DNA of 64,000 nt from Pterois miles (taxonomy: Eukaryota > Chordata > Actinopteri > Perciformes > Scorpaenidae). Position 1 is the first letter of the stretch, and every line of letters begins with the position of its first letter. This document shows positions 9,920-53,037 of the stretch, piece by piece. The stretch covers positions 15,337,501 to 15,401,500 of the forward strand of contig CAMQGK010000327.1 in the NCBI GenBank assembly GCA_947000775.1, given 5' to 3'. The translations under genes and the position numbers were made by a program. The notes under the pieces were generated by a model that saw only the letters and a list, made by a program, of their open reading frames with translations, was not told the origin of the DNA and ran no database searches.

Positions 9920-11784
9920 TCATGTTTCCATGACTTCTGAGGACATAATATTGACTTACATTCATTTCCTGGAGACTTACCCTAAATGTAACTGCTACCT
10001 ACCTACTCCCAAACCCTTAACCTCTTAACTTTACCCTAACCCTAAACCAAGCCTCACCCTAAAATACATTAAACATTAGTTTACGTTACGGGGATGTCCA
10101 TTTTGTACCCAAAAGGAAGGCAAGTCCCCACAATGTGACTGTGAAAACAGATTCATGGCACCACAGCATATAGTAATACATGCTCACACACACACACACA
10201 GACATGCATGCATGCACACACAAGCACAACGTCCTGAAATCTGACTGCATGTATCTGTGAAAAAAAAAATGAATGAATGAAACATGAATTAACTTCTCCA
10301 TATACTGAAGATACAGCAGATCCACTATGGAGGCAGTTGAAAAAGTCGAGTTGAGGATGTGCTTTCCAACTTGTCACATACTGGTGCTTTGTCAGACCCC
10401 TCGGAGTCACTTTTCGGTCGCAGTAAATAGGTGCTTATTGCTGTGAATTAGACAAAAAATGTGCCTAAGTTCAGACGATAAAACCGTTTCAGTTAGGTTT
10501 AGGGAAAACCATTGTTCGACTATGTTTGTACAGTGAAAATGACACCGCAGGTTGTGAACACGTGACATGAATGAACAGCTGATTGTAACACACGGGACAT
10601 GAACAGCGGTCTCCTGGATGAAAGCCATGTGTTTATTGGACCCATTCACCTCCCCTCCTGCCCGTCTGGTTGTGTTTTTGCTCTTACAACTACTTCACCA
10701 CACTCCCAGTGCCCTTGAGCATTTAACATCGATGTAGTTGAGTTTGCATTGTAGTTAATGGAAAGCTTACCATGTACATCGGTATGGAAAGCGTCAGTAA
10801 TTGACACCTTGGGAATGAGAACGAGCTGAATATTTCTATTTATGTATTTCAGGCTTTGATTTTAGATCTGTTGCTCATCTCTTCTCGTCCTCTATAGTCA
10901 CAGAGAGCCAAGGGTGAGGCTCTTGTGTCAGACAGCCTGCCTCCCCCCTCGTCCCGCCACACACGCCAGGCCCGCTCGGCCCCAGCGCCCCCCTCAGGGC
11001 GCCTAGCCACTTACAACCAGCTCCAGGAGGACATGGATGCTCAGAACAGCCTGAGCCAGCTACTGGCCAGACTCATCTCCAGGAAAGGTGAGCCGTCGGA
11101 TGTACAGCACAGATTGTAATTGGAGCGAAAGTCTTTCCCTTTAGTCATCTCACCTCATTACACACAGAACATTCCTCTCGTCTCATTTTGCTCCTGGTCT
11201 TGTTATTTCTGTCATCCCAACATCCATCTGTATTGCGCCGTCGCTCATGCTGAGTGTTCGTCCCACCATCTGGCATTTCCCGCCTCCCTCTAGCTCTCTC
11301 TCTCTCTTTCCTCCCTCCATCTTTCCATACCTCCTCCTCCACCCATCTCCTCGCCTCCTGACCTCCCTTTCTGTCACTGTGTGTTTCTTTCAAGTCAATG
11401 CTGTGTGACTGGGAGACCTGCTGAGCTCACTGGTCTCATTGAAACACACAAAGACGGGAGTAGAAAGAAAACAAGTCAGCATGCGTTACCTCAACAACAG
11501 TCATACATTTCCTTTATACTGTGTACAGTCAGGAAAGGGAGAAAAATGTGCACTGCAGTCGTGTTTTTTCTGAGAACGACATCATCCTATCTTCATCGCA
11601 TCATCAGTGTCTTGAAGTGTGACGAGTGTTTCTGTCTCCTCCAGGCTCTCCCTACCAGACCAGATCCTCCCTCTCCAGCAGAGCCAGTGGTCTAGCCCCC
11701 AGCCACAGGATAAAGGACAGAGATTACCAAGGCTGGATGGACTTTGGACGACGCAGTGCGGAGGAGTATGAATACTCCTCCTAA
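9745..11784 (+). CDS. cck: Preprocholecystokinin (CCK), three coding exons
   Basis: This gene encodes the gut-brain peptide hormone precursor that yields CCK-8, a ligand of CCK receptors controlling satiety, gallbladder and pancreatic secretion. Coding exons are 9745-9822, 10898-11087 and 11645-11784; joined they give 408 bases, 135 residues plus stop. Residues 1 to about 20 are a signal peptide (MNVGICVCVLLAALSS...). A basic, variable spacer follows, then a conserved LARLISRKG segment, and the hormone core at 116-123 (DYQGWMDF). The core is preceded by Arg115 for cleavage and followed by GRR (amidation plus dibasic cleavage) and the SAEEYEYSS tail typical of CCK. Tyr117, Tyr131 and Tyr133 lie in acidic contexts suited to sulfation. 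Exon 3 could instead start at 10904, losing two residues in frame. The octapeptide has Gln where most CCKs have Met. Gastrin is the main alternative identity, but the tail, signal sequence and promoter favour CCK. Which teleost cck paralogue this is cannot be decided here. Confidence 0.93.
9829..9917 (+). repeat. CA microsatellite after the cck splice donor
   Basis: About 44 CA units begin within six bases of the gtaaga donor of the signal-peptide exon. Likely highly polymorphic. Confidence 0.95.
9918..10160 (+). repeat. Fish interspersed repeat with CCCTAA-like stretches
   Basis: The segment reads tcatgtttccatgacttctg, ttcatttcctggagacttac, several ccctaa motifs, then caagtccccaca. This composition is typical of a common fish repeat that lies beside CA microsatellites. 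It is not coding. Confidence 0.5.
10898..11087 (+). CDS. cck: cck coding exon 2 (spacer peptide)
   Basis: The exon encodes about 63 residues: a Ser/Pro/Arg-rich spacer (RHTRQARSAPAP) and the conserved helix-like segment ending LSQLLARLISRKG, seen in teleost CCK precursors. It ends one base into a Gly codon at a gtgagc donor. Two in-frame acceptors exist (after 10897 and after 10903). Confidence 0.9.
11645..11784 (+). CDS. cck: cck coding exon 3 (bioactive peptide)
   Basis: The acceptor follows a pyrimidine-rich tctcctccag. The exon encodes 45 residues including HRIKDR, then DYQGWMDF, GRR and SAEEYEYSS, and ends with TAA at 11782-11784. All processing sites needed for CCK-8 (single Arg cleavage, C-terminal amidation through Gly, dibasic removal of the tail) are intact. 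Confidence 0.95.
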
Positions 11785-12450
11785 AGGCATGGCTCACTTT
11801 CGCCGAAACCTGAGTTACAACCCCCATCACCGCCAATAAAAGCCCACAAAAATAACAAACCCTTTTCACACTGCACTTACTGTAACCATTAACAAGGGCT
11901 GACTTGACTGGATCCCAGAATGAGTTTAGCATCATTATATATAAACAGAGAGGAGAGGGCATATCCTGCAACCTGTGGACCTTGAATCTCCATGCTGAAG
12001 TTATAAGAGCACTTCCCAAACCGCTCCCCACATTATGTCAGAGTTGTATTCAAGCACAAATGTTAAAGCTGACAATATTTTATATTGTTGTTGATGTCAG
12101 GAAATCCTATGAAAAAATGAAAACCAACAGTGCGTTAGTCATCTCTCAACACTTTCTGACTACCCTGTATGTGGCTCTCAAGCCATTTTGCTCCGATTGA
12201 AGACATAAATCATTAAAAACAGAAAACAACTTTGTATATGGTTTCATTTCTTACAAATACTCACTGAGAGAGAAGAGAAGTGGGCACTGTAGTTTTTAGA
12301 AAACATCACTCAAACAGGAAGAAATGAGTATTTTCCGTCAAAATAAACCACAGTGTGTGCTCATGGCTTTTGGGCAACAGTGGATGTCTATGGTGTTTTC
12401 ATGGGATTTGTTGACAATAATGAAAATATAGAATATCACCAGATCAATCC
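11785..12450 (+). other. cck 3' UTR and flank
   Basis: The 3' UTR begins at 11785. Polyadenylation signals are at 11835 and possibly 12212. The remainder up to the MITE at 12451 shows no gene. Confidence 0.5.
11835..11840 (+). terminator. cck: cck polyadenylation signal
   Basis: A canonical AATAAA lies 51 bases after the stop codon. A second possible signal, ATTAAA at 12212-12217, would give a longer 3' UTR. Transcript ends would decide between them. Confidence 0.6.
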
Positions 12451-13380
12451 TTTAAAGAGGACATATCATGCTCATTTTCAGGTTCATACTTGTATTCTGG
12501 GTTCCTACTAGAACATGTTTACATGCTTTAATGTTCAAAAAACAGGATTTTTCTCATGCTGTCTGTCTGAATAGACCTTATTCACTCTCTGAAACGCTCC
12601 GTTTTAGCTCCTGTCTCTTTAAGACCTCCCGAAAAAGCCCAGTCTGCTCTGATTGGCTTGCGAGAAAAATATGCTGCACCTTTGCAAAGGTAGTTCTCAA
12701 GCTGTGGGTGGAGATACCCAGATGACGGGGCAGTATAGAGTACTACAGGGATGAGTTAGCATTTTAGCACTTCCGGTTCCCTCGTCTGGATGTCAATGGG
12801 TTTTTAGTTAGATGCCTGAAATAAGGTCTGTGGTGAACACAGAGATTTTAATGTTTTCATCTCTGATACAAAATAGTCAGTAAATATCCCACTCAAGAAT
12901 TTGAAGCTTTTACGTGTCTTAAAATTCATCATTTATTCATCACGCTAACACATCCACCTTTGTTGTGTATTCTCACATTCATGTGACCATGATGTAATTT
13001 GTTTATAGCTTAATGTTAGCTTTTTACTTGCATTTACATGTAAAAAAAAAATCATAAAGTGGTGATCATTTGTGGAGAATATCTTACAGAACAAAACATG
13101 CATCATTGTTTGCTACAGAGCTTATTTTCTGCAATAATGGAAAAAATGGAAAAATCCCATTATTTTTTGTTGAGGGAACCCATGAGCCTGCATACGACAG
13201 GGGAAGAGGAGCCAAATCTGGATGGTTTATTGAGTCACATGATTTCTGATGTAGGCAGCACACAAAAAACTGACTGGGTCGACTCATTTCACAGATTCTG
13301 GGTTGGTAGACACTCCAGATACCCCAATGTATGAGCACAAGCACTGATGAAGGGAGTTTTTCATGATATGTCTCCTTTTA
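12451..13380 (+). mobile_element. hAT-like MITE, about 930 bp
   Basis: The left terminus tttaaagaggacatatcatg (12451-12470) pairs with the right terminus tcatgatatgtctcctttta (13361-13380) as inverted repeats. A second fish repeat-like segment (cttccggttccctcgtctgg) lies inside from about 12770. The internal open frame at 13059-13334 has no recognisable family. Confidence 0.75.
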
Positions 13381-15112
13381 GACCAACAGGAGTCAAACAC
13401 AAGATTGTGTATTCACAAATCGGCAGACATGGGCTCATCGGGTCTTGCACAACGTTAAGCAATATGGTTTTAGTTTTGTCTTTCGAATGGATATAATTGC
13501 AATAGACTTTGAACAATTGGAGGAGAACGAACTATCGAGCAAAGAAATTCATTCTTGAGACTCAGATTTATGTCACGCAGTGTTCAATTCTTCACATTGG
13601 ACCTTGAGACACTTAGGTGTCTTTGGCAAATTGGACCAAAAGTGAAATTTAAGTGTGCATTTTTAATTGGCACTTTAATTTAATGGAGTCAGCTAACTGT
13701 TGCCCAGAGCTTCAATTCACTTCAGTTTTTTCATTTCACGCCAAAACAATGTGATGCGACATCACACGACAGTACCAGTCAGTAAGATTGTCTCTGAACT
13801 GGAAGAAAAGTTGCTAAAACAGCACCAACTTTTCACTCCCGACCCTGCCCACTGACAATAACCCTGGCCTAAAATGTGCAGTGTGAAAAACACAACATAT
13901 GTCTGAGAAAGGTTTTGTCTGCTTTGTATGAGATGTTTGGGAGTTGCCCTATCATCACGTAATGGACCTTGGTGGCGGAAACTGGGGATTACAAGTACTG
14001 TTTTTGTGCTCTTCATGTATGTATATATGTATGTATGCACTCTAAAAGGTTAAGTCTCTGATAGATGATATGTTTCTACCAACTTTCAGATTCAATGAAA
14101 TTCAAAATAAAACTCTCTTTTTCCTCGGATGTCAGCAAGAAATGCAAATGCCTTTGTTTGGGATTATGTTATTATATTTCAAGGGCACAGTTGGTGGGCT
14201 GATCACAAGCATTTCATGTATCTGTCTACTGGTGTCCTTCCACATGGGTCACTGGAGTAATTCACCGGGGCTTCCTCGGCTACATGAAAACATTATCATT
14301 AGTGTCTATTGTTTATAAAGATCAGGCTTTCCCAGGATTAGCACTTGGACTAATGAACCAGTGTGACGCATCTTCGTTAGTCAGTTGGGGAGTGAACAGA
14401 AGCCGCTGTAAAGAATGATCTGTCCTCCTGGGAAATGAAACTAAGCTTTAGCACACTGCAGAAAGTGAGGGAATTCACAGTGGATTAATGTCCAACTAAA
14501 ACCACTTTAACACCAGATTGTAACACAGTCTTTTATGTCTCTAGGTGATTATTAAAAGTAACAAAGAGCAAAGACCCAAGAGATGAACATTTAGGTGAAC
14601 GTGAAGGATTCTCTGCCACACAGCTGACTGTACAGTAAAGCTGAATCCACCCTGTTTGTAGAGAAAATGTAATAAAATCAAACATTTAGTTTGCAGATAC
14701 AAGCAAAAATAGGTATATCTGATGTAAATGTGTTCATTAAACGAATATGAAGTAATATGTGCGTGTGTCTATATAATATTTGATGAAAAACTGGGGTTTA
14801 TTTGTTCAAAGTGAAGCAAATACAGGTCTTTATTTATCAGTTACTCTGGCTGGGAATGAATAAAATACCATACTGAGTAAAACTCAGCTGCCTGCACACA
14901 CACACACTACAGGTTTCTATTCACCTCTCAGTATTACCTGCTATGACTCACTCTCTCCATTAATCTTGTTATAAATTAGTCTCTTCATCCACGGAGTGTA
15001 TCATCAGACTGTTTCTGAAACTCCATTACACAAAGAAAGAATAAAAATTAAAGGTGGTACAAAAAGAAAATTGCAGAAAATTATATATACAAGAAACAAA
15101 AGATTATAGTAT
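13381..15112. other. Intergenic, no gene recognised
   Basis: AT-rich unique-looking DNA between the converging cck and mroh1 genes. No open frame with a family signature, and no RNA gene, was seen. Confidence 0.4.
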
Positions 15113-15845
15113 TCAATGGTGGAAGAAGTGTTCAGATCCTTTACTTAAGTAAAAGTAGTGATACCACACTGTGAAAATACACCACTATAAGTAAAAGGCC
15201 AGCATTCAAAATGCATGCCTGCATGTAAGCGTTATCAGCAAGCTCTACTTCAAGTATGAAAAGTGTGTGAGCTTCACTGGCTCCCTGTGTGTTTTAGGAT
15301 CGATTTTAAAACCGTATCTTTTACCGAGGACACTCAGATCCACTGACCAACTGCTTCCAACTAGGTCAAGGTTGAAGCTCAGCATTTCCAGTTGCAGCTC
15401 CAAAGCTCTGGGACGCTCTGCCTCCACATGTTCAGCTGTCCTCCACACTGCCTGTTCATCACATGTATCACGAAAAAGTCAACTTTTCATGGTGTCAGAA
15501 AAACAGCCCTGTTTTCAGCTTTGTGACGATGCATTTTCCTGCTTATATAAGAGGTTTTTAAAATAGCTTATTTAGGAAGTTGGAGAAGTTTCTCAACCCA
15601 TAAAGGAAAACTTCACCCTTTGGTTTATCACCAAAATTAAAAAATCACCAGATTGGCAAGCTATGAAACTAGTAGGTGTAACTAAAGCTGTCAGACAAAT
15701 GTAGTGCAGCAGAAAGTACAATATTTGCCTCTGAGACATAGGGGAGTATGAAATATGAAAATGCATAAAATGAAAGTACAAGTAGGCCTATAAGTACCTC
15801 AGATTTGTACTCCAGTAACTGAGCAAATGTAGCCTTTTAAGTTAC
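15113..15845 (+). mobile_element. MITE-like element interrupted by a LINE fragment
   Basis: The left part (tggtggaagaagtgttcaga, ttacttaagtaaaagtag) and right part (agaaagtacaatatttgcct, gagcaaatgtagcc) are the two ends of a very common fish repeat. The middle is unrelated (see 15270-15480). Confidence 0.65.
15270..15480 (+). pseudogene. LINE reverse transcriptase 3' remnant
   Basis: Shifting frames read LRSTDQLLPTRSRLK and similar, resembling the conserved C-terminal end of fish non-LTR retrotransposon ORF2. Frameshifts and stops make it a dead fragment. The LINE clade cannot be named from this length. Confidence 0.5.
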
Positions 15846-15934
15846 ATCAACAATCACAACAAGGTGCACAAATTTTTGAAAAATACTTTTCACACTATAT
15901 TAGGAGACACAACAGACAGACCAGGGTCAGTGTA

Positions 15935-47698
<31,764 letters not shown>

Positions 47699-48427
47699 GG
47701 TGGACAGCAAGGGCTAGCTTCCTGGAGCCTGTGTACGAAGATGTAGCTTCCCTCCTGGGGTACAGGTGGGCAGAGGCTGCCTGGAGCTGAGGAACACAAT
47801 ATGAAATGTGGATATAATGTGAATATCAATGTTAGATACCTGGACAGTGGTTCTACAGACTGCCATGTAAAGTTCTACATATCTAACTTGATTGTGGGTC
47901 ATGGCACAGGAGCTTTCTGACAAAGCTTCATATAATTTCTGCTGTAAGTTAATAACATGACAGCAGACAAGCCAGATGAAGAGGAGTTACAGCTTCACTG
48001 AAACAAACACTGAGTCAACATATTCGTCGTCAACCATAAATTATCGTAGTATATCTGGATGAACTGAATTTGCTTTAAAGTCTAACTTTCACCTCAGCTG
48101 TCTACGCTTTAGCTACCAACAGCAGCACCTACTAAAACGAATAACCAAGTAACTGTTAGTTAACTCGTACAGTTTTACAAGATTACGAAGCTATATACAA
48201 ATGGCATTAAAACAAGCAGTGTTAGCTGGGTGAAGCTCTCAGCGTCATGTCTTTTGAAGCTGGTGTTATAATTGTATAAACCTGCTTGGGTGGTGGTGAT
48301 GCTGCAGCAACAAGCTAACCTACTGAGACGCGTTAGCTTGCTATGCTAATCTAGCAGCTGCTGCTACGGAAGCGCCCACGGCGTCCTCACAAGCTAAACA
48401 ACAGCCCTGCTAACGAGGCTAACTTAC

Positions 48428-48520
48428 CGAGTCCCAGCGAGCGTCCGCTGAGCAGTCACCTCTCACGACAGTACTGCTTCTTATATCCGTTTGAACAATA
48501 CGCTTCCCTGTCAGTGGCAG
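48428..48520 (-). other. mroh1: mroh1 non-coding first exon
   Basis: On the minus strand a GCG-rich stretch ends in CTCG followed by a strong gtaagtt donor at 48427. The next exon would start at 47786, after a ttcctcag acceptor, and contains 88 bases of leader before the ATG at 47698. The surrounding 48.33-48.56 kb is locally rich in CpG, as expected for a broad housekeeping-type promoter. The outer boundary near 48520 is only an estimate. Confidence 0.5.
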
Positions 48521-48574
48521 AGTCTCTGTTAACGCTGCGTGTCTTTCTGTCACTGCAGGTGTAAACACGCCTGG

Positions 48575-48582
48575 TCATGTGA
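48575..48582. promoter_or_regulatory. TCATGTGA E-box/M-box near the mroh1 start
   Basis: A palindrome-like TCATGTGA, preceded by GG and followed by TG, lies about 50-150 bases upstream of the inferred mroh1 first exon. This octamer is the M-box form of the site read by the MITF/TFEB family. An eight-base match is expected often by chance; function is inference. Confidence 0.25.
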
Positions 48583-48599
48583 TGCTAGTCAGCAGGAAC

Positions 48600-48820
48600 G
48601 TATCAGGCAGGAGGCGGAACTAGAGTCAGTATCACACAGCACTGAGGCACATAGAGCTGCTGCCCCACATCTACTACACTGTCTGAGCACTTCAGCATAA
48701 CAAGACTGCTTTATGGAGACCCAGCTCTGTAATCAGATTTATTCTCCTCATGGTATGTGAGTCTCACACACTTTAATGGGCTGCTCCATCAAAATGTAAG
48801 CACAACTACAATCCATGTAT
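48600..48820. other. Intergenic upstream of mroh1
   Basis: Unique-looking DNA between the mroh1 promoter and the tandem array at 48825. No gene was recognised. Confidence 0.4.
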
Positions 48821-48824
48821 TCTT

Positions 48825-49312
48825 TTCTGTATAAAGTATAAGCTATACTGACAAGTATACAGAAGCCCATTCTGACAAGTATATAGAAAAGTATACTTTT
48901 CAATATACTTGTTAGTATGAGCCAAGTATACTTAGACTTTTCTGTATACCTGTCAGTATAAGCCAAGTACACTGAGATTTTTCTGTATACTTGTCAGTAT
49001 AAGCCAAGTATATTCAGACTTTTTTGTATACTTGTCAGTATAATCCAAGAACACTCAGACTTTTCTGTATACTTGTCAGTATGAGGCAAGTAAACTTGGA
49101 TTCTTCTGTATATTTGTCAAGTATATTCAGACTTTTCTGTATACTTGTCCATATAAGCTAAGTATACTTAGATTTTTCTGTATACTTGCCAGTATAGGCC
49201 AAATATACTTAGATTTTTCTGTTTCCTAGTCAGTATAATCCAAGAATACTCAGACTTCTCTGTATAATCCAAGTATACTCAGATTTTCCTGTATATCTGT
49301 AAGTATGAGCCA
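48825..49312 (+). repeat. Tandem array, unit about 40 bp with a GTATAC core
   Basis: About 11 degenerate copies of a unit containing ttctgtatacttgtcagtat and agccaagtatactcagac. Unit starts fall near 48941, 48981, 49022, 49061, 49101, 49132, 49174, 49215, 49256 and 49285. The unit holds partly self-complementary motifs (gtatac, tatactgacaagtata). Confidence 0.85.
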
Positions 49313-49314
49313 CA

Positions 49315-49695
49315 ACTGTGAACGCCGTTCGCCTCCCTCAGAGGCCATCCTTACTATAATAACACTACTTTAGGAGCACCAGAAGCCAGATGGCAGCTGG
49401 CTGGCTGTAGTTCGGTTTTGCACTCTGCAGCTCATGTTATTGCAGTTTCACAAGCACGTCTTAGTCTTTCAGGTAATGTAAAAATGTGAAAGGCTCTCTC
49501 TGGTTTGTCTGCGCTACTGTTGCAACATGGCAGACTCTGTGAAGAGGACCTGCTGCTTATGTAGATATGAAAAGCTCATTCTAAGCCAACAAAAACACAA
49601 CGATTCTTAGTTTCAGGTGATTATTCATATTTTATTCCATTTCTGCCAGTAGACCCCTTCCCACCCCAGAAATGCTACACACTGGTCCTTTAAAA
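49315..49695 (+). mobile_element. MITE family B, copy 2 (uninterrupted)
   Basis: It matches 26843-27655 without the inserted element and ends cacactggtcctttaaa. Intergenic. Confidence 0.7.
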
Positions 49696-49790
49696 TGTAA
49701 ATACTCAACTCAAGTATAGTACATGTACCTACCTACCTGTACTTAGTTATGCATTTTAATGTGCAGTTCAGTCTCATTTGAACAGATCTT

Positions 49791-49848
49791 TATATATATT
49801 TTTTTTTTTATATATATATATATATCACACACATATATATATATATAT

Positions 49849-49928
<80 letters not shown>
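49791..49928. repeat. TA microsatellite
   Basis: About 138 bases dominated by TA dinucleotides, with a T run and a short CACACA interruption. Confidence 0.95.
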
Positions 49929-49930
<2 letters not shown>

Positions 49931-52417
49931 TTTATAGGTTTTTACTGAGTAATAAAATGTGATCACACACAGTGTATATTTAGAGTCCATGGTCACGCGT
50001 CCCTCAGCACCCTCAGAGGCTTGATTGCCACATCTCTAATCACTCCGTCTTTACTGACAGTCTGACTCAGCTTTGACTCTGTGAACCAAACCCTCCTTTT
50101 CCTCCCTGTACTCATGTCCCAGCAAGACCAATACCATCTGCAACAATGTCATCATCATCCTCCTGATGAGTGACACATGAAATCATGTGTGAAAGCTTTT
50201 GGGGACCCAAAACCCAAAATACATAAAAGTATTTATGTGACGTCTGGTGTAGGAGACTGTGGTGTGTCTGGTATGAATTATCCAAATACAATTTTTCAAA
50301 ACAATCCTAGTCTACTGTTGTCATTTGCAGTTTGTCTGACCGTTTAAATGAGTCCACACTTATCCTATTCGGGGTCACGGGGGCCTGGAGCTGATCCCAG
50401 CTGACACTGAGCGAAGGACAGGTTGCTAGTCATCACAGGGCTTGTTGAAATGAGTAAATCAGGGCAATTACATGACCTGAAAAATACACCCATAGCCTAC
50501 AAACTGTTTTATGAACAGCCTTGACAAAATATTCCACACCTCTCAATTCAAATTTTCTGTTTTGACAGCATTAAAGACCAAAACTGTAAATGCTTTAACC
50601 TCATGGGATGAAGAGGTTGATGGTTGAAGAGGTTGAAGTTTCCAAATCTATATTAAGTCTGCAACATTTAAAGATACTTAAAATATCTATAATACATAAC
50701 TAGACAGAGCGAGGGTCTGAGGTTATTAAGGGGCACTGGAACAGTGGAGATGAGAGGAAACAGCAAAAGATTGTGGAGAGGAAACCTGAATTAACTCCTA
50801 AAACACATTTATGATAGACTGAAACTGAATACATCTAATCTATCTGAAAAAAGAGAAACAAGAGATTATAGTTTTCTGTTTGCTAAAACTAAACTTTACA
50901 CTGACTGAACCATAAATCCGCTGGCTCTACAGTACATACAGATAGTTAATGTTTTTCAACACATGCAATCTTTTTAAAAGGAGCACAATCTCAGATTTCC
51001 ACGGCTCTCTGTCCAAAGATACTAATTATGACATTCAGAAGTTGTGCAGCCATGAAAGACCAAGATTTTACTGTCTGTGATGGAGATGCGACTCAAATGA
51101 GAAAACAAGCATTCACTTGGTGAGCACAAAAGACATAAAGCTGTTGTACAGTCCATGTTTTTATCAAACACAATAATGTAACAACACGTGTATGTACAGC
51201 CATGTACAGTGTCCAATACAATATCACAACAATATCAAAAGACTTCATTAAGATGGTCAGGTCATTCGCAAACATGACATATATTTATGTCAGAGTATCC
51301 TCTAATCAGAAAATCTGCAAGTTAAATATTTGACTTGAAACATTAACTTGAACGTATGTGATTACTGTAAATATGAATATAAATACAATATAACTTATAG
51401 CGTTAGTTGACTTTGTTAGGTGTACATGCGTTTTACATGTTGCCTATTATTACAGGTACTTTAAAGAAGGTTCTCATAATAAAAGCTGCTTTTAATTACA
51501 GGTCCCCTATGTGGCCACCAAGTTCTTCCACAAAAAAGTACTTTACAGTAAAGCTATTTATAAAGTCAAATACGGCTTCAAGTTCAAAGCCTCTCATGAC
51601 AATAATAATAACACAAACATGAATAATAATAACAAAATTACAATAATAACAATAATAACAATTATATATTTCATGTATGGTTTAAAAACAATAAATATTA
51701 GTGCATGATTATTACAGAAAGGTTAGATGCTATTTAGAAGCTGAAATGCCTTAAATGGTTCAGAAAATACAGGTTAGTATCAGCATAGTGTTATTTAATC
51801 TAAAAAAAAGTCTAAAAAAGATATTTAGTCTCTCATAACTGTCAGAAGAGCAGCTGCAATGCATGTTAATAAAATGTTAAACAATAAAAACATATAAAAA
51901 TCATCGTTAACAGAGACAAATATTTCCAACGCATTACACAGGATATCCATGCTACTTTTAACAAAGAGTTGAAATAAAATACGACCATGTGTCTGTGTAC
52001 GACATTCAAAATGCAGAAGGTAAACATTCATTCTGACATTTAGAAAATAAAGCAATTTGAAGATTACATCAATGATTTTACCCTGTAAAGCACAGACATC
52101 ATGATTACCCTGTAAAATGAGGATTTGTCTTTTGAACTAAATCAGAGCACACAGAACAACGACACCATCTCCTGCCTGTAGCCGGTGTCACCGCTGTCTT
52201 CTCACTCCAGCAGCACGGACGTCTGAAACAGCCCCGTTTTAACAAACATCAGCAACATCAGTATTTTCCCATAGCAGTTGTATCGAATGTAGAAATCACC
52301 GACTGTCCTGACTCAGTTATTTAGAGTGACTGTGATTGTTTGATATCTTCTCTTGTTGTCTATACATTAAATCTATTGCCTCACACTTCCTAGTTCACGT
52401 TTCTCCGGTTTCTGGCT
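49929..52417 (-). other. Intergenic DNA and probable NCAM-like 3' UTR
   Basis: The NCAM-like 3' UTR begins at 52417 and runs leftwards. AT-rich sequence with an AAT-rich stretch at 51600-51660; no clear AATAAA on the minus strand was fixed close to the stop. No other gene was recognised. Confidence 0.4.
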
Positions 52418-53037
52418 TCATGCGTCAGCAGGGTACAGGTCTCTGCCTGGCTGTTTTTTCCTGTGGGAAAGAAAATGAGATATTAATTAGTTAATAGTAA
52501 ATCATATAACGCACAGATAAACATGGAGATCAATCATATACTAAATGAGCAGACACAGCCATAAGACTATTTTATATTTTTTATATATAATCAAACACTG
52601 CTGTGTAAGACTGTCTTGCAAACAGATCTAGCAGATTTTCAATTAAACGTCATCTTTGACTTCAACATCTTCAATAACATTTTCTGTTCGGTTGCACATT
52701 TTGAGCCATTAGCTCGGCGTTTGGAGGGTGGGCACAGACACTGACTTTGGAAAAACATTTTTGGAAGCACACAATTTGGTTTACTGCTCATTCCTGCTAT
52801 TGTGTATGGATATAGCTTGCTGGGATGTCAGAGTGAAAAGATACAGCTTACAGCAGGTATTTAAACTTCTCAGCATGCTGCATATGAGAGTGAATGTGAA
52901 CGTACTCGTGTTTGGTAAGGGGGGCCTTGTCGCAGGTGATCTCCGTGAGCTGCCCCTCCTTAGTGAACGTCTGCACCCCTGCATCCGCGTGTTGCACACT
53001 GCCTCTGGGAGTGGATATACCCTTCAGCTTCACTTCC
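52418..53037 (-). CDS. NCAM-like exons 15-16: cytoplasmic tail
   Basis: Exons 52906-53037 and 52418-52460. Exon 15 encodes GEVKLKGISTPRGSVQ onward to CDKAPLTKH. A gtacgt donor inside the longer open frame joins to a last exon after cccacag, giving the C-terminus EKKQPGRDLYPADA and a TGA at 52418-52420. The PLTKHEK junction parallels PLTEPEK at an exon boundary in NCAM1. If the donor were not used, the tail would read through 17 further residues to a TAA, so the last exon is inferred. Confidence 0.65.

Noticed and set aside
9687..10028. Open frames of Thr-His or Cys-Val repeats
   Set aside because: Translations of CA and CT microsatellites; the only real coding there is the 26-codon cck exon.
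10025..10070. Interstitial telomere sequence (ccctaa motifs)
   Set aside because: Motifs are irregular and lie within a common fish interspersed repeat beside a CA microsatellite.
11645..11784. Gastrin instead of CCK
   Set aside because: The GRRSAEEYEYSS tail, the MN-GIC-CVL signal peptide and the CRE/E-box/TATA promoter match CCK. The Gln variant alone does not make it gastrin, though a phylogeny should confirm.
11582..12031. 149-residue open frame antisense to the last cck exon
   Set aside because: It is a shadow of the real cck exon and its 3' UTR, with no family signature or promoter.
13059..13334. 91-residue open frame
   Set aside because: It lies inside a MITE bounded by inverted repeats and has no transposase features.
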